Part shown: piece after piece, positions 1 through 4,800 of the stretch | Layout of the letters: every line of letters begins with the position of its first letter | Position numbering within the stretch: position 1 is the first letter of the stretch | DNA from: Acidifodinimicrobium sp049967035 | Lineage (GTDB): Archaea; Nanobdellota; Nanobdellia; Parvarchaeales; Parvarchaeaceae | NCBI GenBank assembly: GCA_049967035.1 | Contig: JBMFTM010000017.1 | Span: 1 to 11,833, forward strand | Length of the DNA stretch: 11,833 bases | Direction: 5' to 3' | Notes under the pieces: model-generated | What the model saw: the letters and a program-made list of their open reading frames with translations, nothing else | What the model was told of the DNA's origin: nothing | The model's database searches: none | Position numbers and translations under genes: made by a program

Positions 1-50
1 GTGAAATCTGCTCTCTTTGGAGTTCAAGGGTTCAAATCCCTTCCCCTGCA
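1..50 (+). tRNA. tRNA 3' portion, probably tRNA-Leu (cut by window edge)
   Basis: The T-arm is clear: stem AAGGG (26-30), loop TTCAAAT (31-37), stem CCCTT (38-42). It is followed by the acceptor 3' strand CCCCTGC (43-49) and discriminator A (50). Before it, CTC (13-15) and GAG (20-22) can form the stem of a long variable arm, so this is a class II tRNA. An acceptor implying GCAGGGG at the missing 5' end, with discriminator A, fits archaeal tRNA-Leu better than tRNA-Ser, which normally has G. The anticodon cannot be assigned: reading back from a normal anticodon stem puts G rather than T at position 33, so the window may begin in or near an intron at 37/38. CCA is not encoded. A short T-run (52-56) follows. 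Confidence 0.8.
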
Positions 51-61
51 GTTTTTAAGGG

Positions 62-69
62 TTTAAATG
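62..69 (+). promoter_or_regulatory. TATA box for the membrane microprotein gene
   Basis: TTTAAATG preceded by AAGGG ends 22 nt before the ATG at 92. This matches the spacing seen at other start codons in the window and implies a leaderless or nearly leaderless transcript. Confidence 0.5.
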
Positions 70-91
70 CAAGCGTAATCAACTGATAGGT

Positions 92-304
92 ATGCTATTA
101 GAGAGCATTCTAGAAAGTGAAAGTGCAGTGGCTTTAGGGTCTGCCAGGTATTCCCTTGACAGTTACGTGAACAACATGGTAAAAACAGATTCTTATATCT
201 TCATTGGACTAGCAGTGTTTTCAGTGGGCCTTATGGCATATGCGATGTATAAATACCATAGATTCATTAACGATAACAACAGGTACAGATATTGGAAAAA
301 ATAA
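92..304 (+). CDS. Single-span membrane microprotein, unknown function
   Basis: This encodes 70 residues and I do not recognise the family. Residues about 1-32 are polar to weakly amphipathic. A hydrophobic stretch at about 33-54 (YIFIGLAVFSVGLMAYAMY) is long enough for one transmembrane helix. The C-terminal tail is short and rich in Tyr, Arg, Lys and Asn, which by the positive-inside rule suggests a cytoplasmic C-terminus. No signal-peptidase site, Cys pair or enzymatic motif is visible. The ATG has a TATA box at the spacing typical of this window, supporting a real gene. The stop codon overlaps the TATA box of the next gene (SUI1), so the two are probably separate transcripts. Confidence 0.6.
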   Translation: MLLESILESESAVALGSARYSLDSYVNNMVKTDSYIFIGLAVFSVGLMAYAMYKYHRFINDNNRYRYWKK

Positions 305-314
305 AGTTTAAATA
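303..314 (+). promoter_or_regulatory. BRE/TATA promoter for SUI1
   Basis: AAAGTTTAAATA overlaps the stop of the upstream microprotein gene. The same 12 bases occur on the minus strand before the thioredoxin gene, suggesting a strong promoter consensus in this organism. Here the ATG is 78 nt downstream, so the transcript would have a leader of roughly 55 nt containing a GAGG (376-379). Confidence 0.55.
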
Positions 315-392
315 CTCAAATATTCAGATAAATACTATAATGAAACGCACATTTGATTGTTTTACTGTAAATATAGAGGATAATTTAAATTA

Positions 393-695
393 ATGGAAAC
401 CTGTCCTGTTTGCGGCTTACCAAAGGATCTATGTGTCTGTGGCTCAATATCACAGACAAGCCAGAAGATAAAAATCTCCACGAAGAAAGTGTCTTTCAAA
501 AAGACTGTAACAATAATAAGTGGCTTAAACTCCAAACTGCACGATATAAAAGACCTAACCAAAAAGCTGAAGACCGAGATAGCTTGCGGTGGCACATATA
601 AGGATGATCACATAGAGCTACAGGGAAACCATGTAGAGAAGGTAAAAGAGATACTACTCAAAAACGGCTTTGATGAAGATTCGATCTCATCATAA
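393..695 (+). CDS. Translation initiation factor aIF1 / SUI1
   Basis: This is the archaeal homologue of eIF1 (100 aa, normal length), which binds the small ribosomal subunit near the P site and monitors start-codon selection. Residues 4-16 form a zinc-knuckle-like C-x2-C-x6-C-x-C (C4, C7, C14, C16), usual in archaeal SUI1 proteins. The SUI1 domain follows at about 30-98, with its hallmark segments KKTVTIISGL (36-45) and ACGGTYKDDHIELQG (64-78), and ends in a helix that reaches the C-terminus. The ATG is chosen because the Cys motif begins immediately after it. A GAGG lies 13 nt upstream, somewhat far for a ribosome-binding site. It appears monocistronic, between its own TATA box and that of DP1. 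Confidence 0.93.
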   Translation: METCPVCGLPKDLCVCGSISQTSQKIKISTKKVSFKKTVTIISGLNSKLHDIKDLTKKLKTEIACGGTYKDDHIELQGNHVEKVKEILLKNGFDEDSISS

Positions 696-707
696 AATAC
701 AATAACA

Positions 708-716
708 TTTTAATTT
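708..716 (+). promoter_or_regulatory. TATA box for DP1-tmk1 operon
   Basis: TTTTAATTT ends 22 nt before the DP1 ATG, the same spacing as at several other genes here. This predicts a leaderless start. Confidence 0.45.
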
Positions 717-724
717 GTAAAAAC

Positions 725-738
725 GCTTTGTTCAAAGC
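725..738 (+). repeat. Inverted repeat abutting the DP1 start codon
   Basis: GCTTTG-TT-CAAAGC is a perfect 6-bp inverted repeat ending at the base before the ATG. It lies where the transcript of a leaderless gene would begin, so it could be an operator rather than an RNA hairpin. Function is not shown. Confidence 0.4.
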
Positions 739-2178
739 ATGAAAAGTGAGGAATTAGACCTATTGACTCAAAATGGCATTCTAGTTTCTACATCTGTAAA
801 AGACAAGAACATAGGGAACATAGATGAACTGATAAAAAAAATGAGAGAAAAAAACTTGATGATATTAGACTCAAAGACACTTCACGACGTCCTTGGGCTT
901 GAATACAATGACGGAGACTTCAGAATAGTCCCATTGAAGAATTACACTGGGGAGAAATCAACATCAACACCACAGGGGTGGGTGGACTATTTCAATGATA
1001 GATTTGAACAGCTTAAGAATTTACTTGTCGCTAGGCTAAACGGAAATCTCAGAGCTATCTCGATTTCAAACATAAAGAGTATTCCGCAGGGAGATGAAGT
1101 TGAGATTATAGGGATGATATCGGATATATCTATAAGCCCTATCAAAAAGTACACCATAATAACCCTAGAGGATAAAACTGGATCATGCAAAGTTATATCC
1201 AAGACCATAAATGAGGAGCTTGTTAAGGATCAGGTGATATTTGTTAGAGGTAAGAAGATAAACGATGCAATTTTCATAGAGGACATAAACCTGCCCGACA
1301 TTCTTATAAAGGAGGAAACACCAAATCAAGCGGATGATGTATATGCTGTATTCTTATCCGATATACATGTAGGATCCGCTCTATTTGCAGAAAAACAATT
1401 TAATCTGTTCATCTCATGGTTAAACGGTTCAACAGACGCCTTTTCTGATATATCAAAAAAGGTAAAAATTATAGTGCTTAACGGTGATCTTGTCGATGGC
1501 GTAGGTATATATCCAGAACAAGAGAGAGAGCTCTCGATCAAGGATGTGGTAGAACAGTATAATCATCTATACGAGATGCTGGACAAGATACCAAAAGACA
1601 AAAAAATAATAATCACGCCCGGTAACCATGACGCAACTCATATAGCAGAACCGCAGCCGCAGCTTGATCCTTACTTTGCTGGAAAACTTTACAACCTTGA
1701 AAATGCAATATTCCTATCCAATCCTTCTAGCTTCAATGTGATGTATGACGGAGTAAAAAGGAACATATTACTTTACCACGGTTTTGGACTCATGTATTAT
1801 GTGAACACTATACAAAAATACAGTAAGATGAGAAATGAGGATATAGCCAATATAATGACACTGCAACTTAAATCAAGGCATATTGCACCTACACATGGCT
1901 CTACCCAAATAATGCCATTAAAACACGATTATTTGGTTATCGATGAAACGCCCGATATATATGCCACGGGCCATGTGCATAATGCGTTTATATCCAGATA
2001 TAAGAACACTGTGCTGATCAATTCTTCTTGCTGGCAGTTCCAAACTAAATATCAGAAGAAATATGGTATATTTCCCCAGGTTGCAAAAGCACCCATAGTA
2101 AACCTTAAGAACAAACATTCTTTCATATTGGATTTCTTAAATGATGAAATAAATGTGTTTGAAGGGAGTAAATTGTGA
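739..2178 (+). CDS. polB: DNA polymerase D small subunit (DP1)
   Basis: This is the exonuclease subunit of the archaeal heterodimeric family-D replicative polymerase; it pairs with DP2, which is not in this window. It has 479 aa, within the usual range. Residues about 112-190 form the OB-fold (VEIIGMISDI, then VIFVRG). The calcineurin-like phosphoesterase domain follows with its metal-binding motifs in order: SDIH (207-210), NGDLVDG (248-254), PGNHD (294-298), HG (347-348) and GHVHN (411-415). All expected His/Asp ligands are present, so 3'-5' proofreading activity is expected, unlike the inactivated eukaryotic B-subunits. The GTGA junction overlaps the stop with the tmk1 start, suggesting coupled translation of a replication gene with a dTTP-supply gene. 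Confidence 0.95.
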   Translation: MKSEELDLLTQNGILVSTSVKDKNIGNIDELIKKMREKNLMILDSKTLHDVLGLEYNDGDFRIVPLKNYTGEKSTSTPQGWVDYFNDRFEQLKNLLVARLNGNLRAISISNIKSIPQGDEVEIIGMISDISISPIKKYTIITLEDKTGSCKVISKTINEELVKDQVIFVRGKKINDAIFIEDINLPDILIKEETPNQADDVYAVFLSDIHVGSALFAEKQFNLFISWLNGSTDAFSDISKKVKIIVLNGDLVDGVGIYPEQERELSIKDVVEQYNHLYEMLDKIPKDKKIIITPGNHDATHIAEPQPQLDPYFAGKLYNLENAIFLSNPSSFNVMYDGVKRNILLYHGFGLMYYVNTIQKYSKMRNEDIANIMTLQLKSRHIAPTHGSTQIMPLKHDYLVIDETPDIYATGHVHNAFISRYKNTVLINSSCWQFQTKYQKKYGIFPQVAKAPIVNLKNKHSFILDFLNDEINVFEGSKL

Positions 2179-2795
2179 TAGGTAAGCTTATTGACATAGA
2201 AGGCATCGATAAGTCTGGGAAAACCACCCAGATAAAGTTAATTCTAGAAAAAATGAAAAGATCAAAACACAGAATAAAAGTACTTAGATATCCAGATAGA
2301 TCTAGTGTATATGGAAAAATCTTAGACAACTTTTTGAAAGGCAGGATTATTCTTGGGAGATATGAACAGGTCCTTCTCTTCCTTTTAGATATGTTAAAGG
2401 ACCAGGAGTACATAAAGGGGGAGATAGAAAAAGGAAATGACATACTTTTAGATAGGTATTTTATATCAACGATTGCGTATCAGACTAAAAACAAAAAAGA
2501 CTATGATAATATAAAGAAAATTATAGAGAGCATAAACCTAATTAAACCAGACTTAATCATATATCTTGACATAAAACCGGAGACCTCTTTGAAACGCCTA
2601 AAAAAGGAGGCTCTGAAAGCCGAGATATTCGAAAATAAATTGAGGACGTTGAAGAGTGTAAGGGACACATATCTTAAGATGAGAAAAGAAGGTTTTCCAA
2701 CAAGAAATTGGGAAGTTATAAATGCATCTAAAGATATGATGGAGATAAACTCAGAGATAACAACTATTCTAGAAAAAACAAAGAAAAATGGATGA
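2175..2795 (+). CDS. tmk: dTMP kinase, copy 1 (canonical P-loop)
   Basis: It phosphorylates dTMP to dTDP using ATP, the penultimate step to dTTP (206 aa, normal size). Walker A is GIDKSGKTTQ (10-19) with the lysine intact. YPDRS (39-43) resembles the FPDR/FPERS dTMP-binding motif of eukaryotic and many archaeal enzymes. DRY (93-95) is the conserved P-loop-facing motif. YLDIKPETSLKR (130-141) leads into the lid region (141-153). The start is a GTG inside the DP1 stop (GTGA overlap), giving the right position for the first beta-strand (KLIDIEG). It is clearly different from the second tmk at 3246: the substrate motif is PDR here versus EPTNG there, so this is not a recent tandem duplication. 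Confidence 0.88.
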   Translation: MIGKLIDIEGIDKSGKTTQIKLILEKMKRSKHRIKVLRYPDRSSVYGKILDNFLKGRIILGRYEQVLLFLLDMLKDQEYIKGEIEKGNDILLDRYFISTIAYQTKNKKDYDNIKKIIESINLIKPDLIIYLDIKPETSLKRLKKEALKAEIFENKLRTLKSVRDTYLKMRKEGFPTRNWEVINASKDMMEINSEITTILEKTKKNG

Positions 2796-2846
2796 GATCA
2801 CACAATATCTGCCAAAATAGATTTTATCCGCTTAGATTTTTACAAA

Positions 2847-2877
2847 GTGTGAGCGAGAAAACCCACACTCTTTAGAG
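2847..2877 (+). repeat. Left-end hairpins of remnant A
   Basis: Two overlapping inverted repeats are present. GTGTGAG (2847-2853) pairs with CCCACAC (2862-2868) with one A-C mismatch, and CTCT-TT-AGAG (2868-2877) forms a perfect small hairpin. Remnant B has the same arrangement with different bases. This is consistent with a structured left end of an IS200/IS605-type element. Confidence 0.6.
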
Positions 2878-2900
2878 ACAGGATGAAAGCGAACAAAAAA

Positions 2901-2909
2901 CATAAATAT
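2901..2909 (+). promoter_or_regulatory. TATA box inside remnant A
   Basis: CATAAATAT ends 21 nt before the tnpB-remnant ATG at 2931. The same nonamer at the same distance occurs in remnant B. It may now also drive the downstream tmk2-pilin pair. Confidence 0.5.
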
Positions 2910-2930
2910 TAGCAGGGCTAAAGTAACGGT

Positions 2931-3200
2931 ATGATAACGGTATACAAGTTCAGGTTGTATCCAGATAAGAAACAACAGGAAATATTCTCTAAATACTTCG
3001 GTTGCAACATGGTCATTTGGAACAAAGCATTAAAATTAAGGGAAAAATACTACAAAGAGCATAAAAACGATAAGATAAAGAGAGGATTGAACTACTATGA
3101 CACTGCTAAATTCCTGACAGAACTGAAGAAGAAAGAAGCTAAAGATTCCAATAGGAGCTGGAAGCCCATGAATGAATTTGTGGGGGGATATCACAAGTAG
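2931..3200 (+). pseudogene. Truncated tnpB (N-terminus fused to C-terminus)
   Basis: The 89-aa reading frame begins like TnpB/OrfB of IS200/IS605 elements: VYKFRLYPDKKQQE (4-17), FGCNMVIWNKALKLREK (23-39) and YYDTAKFLTELKKKE (55-69). Full TnpB proteins are about 350-450 aa. Here residue about 70 jumps to SNRSWKPMNEF, which corresponds to the extreme 3' end of the element, where coding sequence and the terminal hairpin overlap. The RuvC catalytic residues and the zinc finger are therefore absent and no nuclease activity is possible. The deletion preserves the reading frame, so a short peptide could still be made from the TATA box at 2901. Its stop lies 45 nt upstream of tmk2. Confidence 0.8.
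3165..3184 (+). repeat. Right-end hairpin of remnant A
   Basis: CCCATGA (3165-3171) pairs with TTGTGGG (3178-3184) around a 6-nt loop, with two G-T wobbles. It is followed within 7 nt by TCACAA (3191-3196). The matching hairpin in remnant B uses different bases but the same fold and the same TCACAA. In full elements this position is the right end and the 3' part of the guide-RNA scaffold. Confidence 0.65.
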
Positions 3201-3245
3201 AATGCTTCTAATAAACTGTGAGGGGAGCTTAAAAAATAGCGTGTT

Positions 3246-3848
3246 ATGGCCGGAAAATTTATAGTTTTAGAGGGTTTAGATGGGGCAGGCCTTAGGACAC
3301 AGGCTACACTATTAGAGGTGTATCTAAGGGAAAAAGGGTACCATACACTTTTGACCAGCGAACCAACAAACGGATTGATAGGGGGGATTATAAGGAGCAG
3401 CCTACAGCGAGAGATAAAATTATCAGATAAGACCTTACAATTGCTTTTCTCGGCAGACCGAGCGCAGCATTTAGAGGAAGTAATCCAACCAGCAATAAAC
3501 AATAATAAGATAGTGATCTGCGACAGATATATATTTTCAACCATGGCTTATGGATACGCATCAAAATTAAACTACAGGTGGCTCAGACAGATAAATTTAT
3601 CATTTAGGTTACCTAATCTAGGTATTCTGATAGACATAAAGCCCGGTGTAAGTTTGAGTAGAATATCATCAGCTGTCTCAAGCTTTGAGATATTCAACAA
3701 AGAGAAGGAATTATCGAATGTGAGGAAAGCTTTTATGATGATAGCTAACAACTTCCATCTAAAAGTTATAGATGGGAATGGAAGCATAGAAGATACTAGA
3801 GCCAAAGTAATAAAAGTTGTAGACCGGTTCTTAGAGAAGGAAAGATGA
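3246..3848 (+). CDS. dTMP kinase family protein, copy 2 (atypical Walker A)
   Basis: This is a 200-aa protein of bacterial/archaeal Tmk architecture: FIVLEG strand (5-10), EPTNG substrate motif (39-43), FSADRAQHLEEVIQPA (68-83, the typical dTMP-contacting ADRxxH segment), CDRY (92-95), LIDIKPGVSLSR (128-139) and a lid-like SFEIFN (146-151). The P-loop reads GLDGAGLRTQ (10-19), so the invariant lysine is L16 and the following Ser/Thr is R17; T18 remains. Everything else needed to bind dTMP looks intact. It may be an active enzyme of a P-loop-variant subfamily using R17, or a kinase paralogue with altered or lost catalysis. It starts 45 nt after the tnpB remnant, with no clear SD at good spacing, and shares an ATGA overlap with the pilin-like gene. 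Confidence 0.85.
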   Translation: MAGKFIVLEGLDGAGLRTQATLLEVYLREKGYHTLLTSEPTNGLIGGIIRSSLQREIKLSDKTLQLLFSADRAQHLEEVIQPAINNNKIVICDRYIFSTMAYGYASKLNYRWLRQINLSFRLPNLGILIDIKPGVSLSRISSAVSSFEIFNKEKELSNVRKAFMMIANNFHLKVIDGNGSIEDTRAKVIKVVDRFLEKER

Positions 3849-4537
3849 TAACAAACGGTAGAAACGCGCAAGCTTCGATAGAATATATAACACTGATAGG
3901 CATCGCATTGATGATATTCGCTGCCTTCTTACTCGTAGAGATGTTCATGTATTCAAGTTTCCAAAGCTCAGCAAATTACAACCAGATTTATGAAATGGGG
4001 AAAGCCATAGTGAACGGAGTTAATGAAATAGCTAGTCAAAGTGTAGGGTCGGTATACTCTTTTTCTTTTCTTTCTCCCGGCCTAACTTCGCCTTCATTTT
4101 TCTGCGGGAATATTATCGTATTAGATTCTATGTCAAAGCAAGAAGCTGCAGTAACCACTAATATAAACGTAAGTGGGATTCTCCCTACTAACAGTGGCCA
4201 GTTCCAGGCATATATATCGCTCGCAAAAACTGCTTCCGGCGGAAAGGCTATCATCGGGCTTGATTTACCGATTTCAAAGGTAATCCAAGTTTACAAAATG
4301 AACACGGGGTATATATCCTATAATTTGACTTTCCTCAACATATCAAATTCACCTGTCCAGACAGCATTTGATTTGTCCGCTCTCTATCCGAATGGCACAT
4401 CAATAAATTCTATACCTACATCTACAAGCTCTGGAAATGCCGTGGGAAATCTGACTATACCACCCTCTATAAGTTCTGCTATAATGCTTGTAACCATCCC
4501 TCAGTATTCTGAAGAAGCAGGGCAGTGCGTATCATAG
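3845..4537 (+). CDS. Class III signal-peptide (pilin-like) secreted protein
   Basis: The 230-aa protein begins with a short basic leader, then QASIEY (9-14), the archaeal class III signal motif QxSxEY. A hydrophobic helix follows at about 15-37. Such precursors are cut by a prepilin-type peptidase just before the Gln (after A8), and the mature helix assembles into type IV pilus-like filaments or anchors the protein. The remaining domain is Ser/Thr/Asn-rich and beta-like, with five N-x-S/T sequons (NVS, NLT, NIS, NGT, NLT) and only two cysteines (C87, C228), which could pair. No family beyond the signal is recognised. The start overlaps the tmk2 stop (ATGA) and AAGGA precedes it closely, so it is translated from the tmk2 transcript. 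That is an unexpected partner for a surface protein. Confidence 0.8.
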   Translation: MITNGRNAQASIEYITLIGIALMIFAAFLLVEMFMYSSFQSSANYNQIYEMGKAIVNGVNEIASQSVGSVYSFSFLSPGLTSPSFFCGNIIVLDSMSKQEAAVTTNINVSGILPTNSGQFQAYISLAKTASGGKAIIGLDLPISKVIQVYKMNTGYISYNLTFLNISNSPVQTAFDLSALYPNGTSINSIPTSTSSGNAVGNLTIPPSISSAIMLVTIPQYSEEAGQCVS

Positions 4538-4594
4538 GTGATTGCACCCCATTTGACAATGGCTATATATTCAAGACCTATTTATAAAGCATGG

Positions 4595-4624
4595 GTGGGA
4601 AAACCCACGATTTGAATCGCTGGG
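4595..4624 (+). repeat. Left-end alternative hairpins of remnant B
   Basis: GTGGG-AAAA-CCCAC (4595-4608) is a perfect hairpin. The same CCCA can instead join a longer stem: CCCACGATT (4604-4612) with AATCG (4615-4619) and TGGG (4621-4624), loop TG, one bulged C (4620). The two folds exclude each other. The fold class matches remnant A with different bases. Confidence 0.65.
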
Positions 4625-4647
4625 TAGAAGCGAACAAAAAAAGAAAA

Positions 4648-4656
4648 CATAAATAT
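4648..4656 (+). promoter_or_regulatory. TATA box inside remnant B, likely serving pyk
   Basis: CATAAATAT is identical to the box in remnant A. It ends 21 nt before the residual tnpB ATG (4678) and is followed by a purine-rich GAGGAGGATGA (4658-4668). I see no better promoter between here and pyk (4794). Confidence 0.5.
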
Positions 4657-4677
4657 CGAGGAGGATGAAATAATAAT

Positions 4678-4800
4678 ATGTTGACTGCGTATAAATTTAG
4701 ATTGTATCAGGCTCAAATTTCAAATAAGAGCTGTAAATCCATGAGCGAAGTTCATGGGAGAATGTCACAAATTGAGGCAAGGGATATTGTATTATGGTGA
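4678..4800 (+). pseudogene. tnpB vestige / leader ORF overlapping pyk start
   Basis: A 40-codon frame starts with LTAYKFRLYQ, the TnpB N-terminal signature, then passes at once into the right-end-derived SNKSCKSMSE segment (compare SNRSWKPMNE in remnant A). The frame runs 30 nt past the element, and its TGA (4798-4800) overlaps the pyk ATG (4794-4796). This arrangement would allow translational coupling: ribosomes ending on the vestige could restart at pyk. No nuclease residues remain. Confidence 0.65.
4739..4757 (+). repeat. Right-end hairpin of remnant B
   Basis: CCATGA (4739-4744) and TCATGG (4752-4757) form a perfect 6-bp stem with a 7-nt loop, extendable by a T-G wobble. TCACAA follows at 4765-4770. 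It is homologous in position and fold to the hairpin at 3165-3184. Confidence 0.65.

Larger units (their letters stand above)
2837..3196 (+). mobile_element. Miniature IS200/IS605-type TnpB element, remnant A
   Basis: This is an internally deleted TnpB-only element. Its left part (about 2837-2950) aligns with remnant B: TTTACAAAG, an imperfect hairpin, GAAAACCCAC, a second hairpin, AAGCGAACAAAAAA, CATAAATAT, then the tnpB start. Its right part (about 3150-3196) aligns with B from AATAGGAGCTGG to TCACAA over about 46 bases with roughly three quarters identity. That part includes a terminal hairpin of the kind found at the right end and guide-RNA end of such elements. The nuclease core between them is missing. 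No tnpA is present. The boundaries are inferred from where the A/B similarity stops. Confidence 0.75.
4581..4770 (+). mobile_element. Miniature IS200/IS605-type TnpB element, remnant B
   Basis: This is a second, shorter derivative (about 190 bp) of the same element type as at 2837-3196 and in the same orientation. The left end matches remnant A from TTTATAAAG through AAAACCCAC, AAGCGAACAAAAAAA and CATAAATAT to the tnpB ATG. The right end matches from AATAAGAGCTG to TCACAA. Only about 11 codons of the tnpB start remain before the right end. It fills the space between the pilin-like gene and pyk and supplies the sequence just upstream of pyk. Confidence 0.75.

Noticed and set aside
1..11. Reading the anticodon of the left tRNA as TGA (Ser)
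   Set aside because: It would place G at position 33, which is nearly always T, and discriminator A with a GCAGGGG-type acceptor fits Leu; the anticodon is probably outside or interrupted by an intron.
410..601. 63-aa plus-strand frame inside SUI1
   Set aside because: It lies out of frame within a clear SUI1 gene and shows no recognisable motif; it is a shadow.
2796..3200. CRISPR-like repeats or an active guided-nuclease (TnpB) system
   Set aside because: There is no repeat-spacer array, and the tnpB frames lack the RuvC core and zinc finger, so no active nuclease is encoded in the window.
4591..4624. Riboswitch or attenuator for pyk
   Set aside because: The alternative hairpins lie upstream of the TATA box that would drive pyk, so they would not be in that transcript; matching structures in remnant A show they are element ends.
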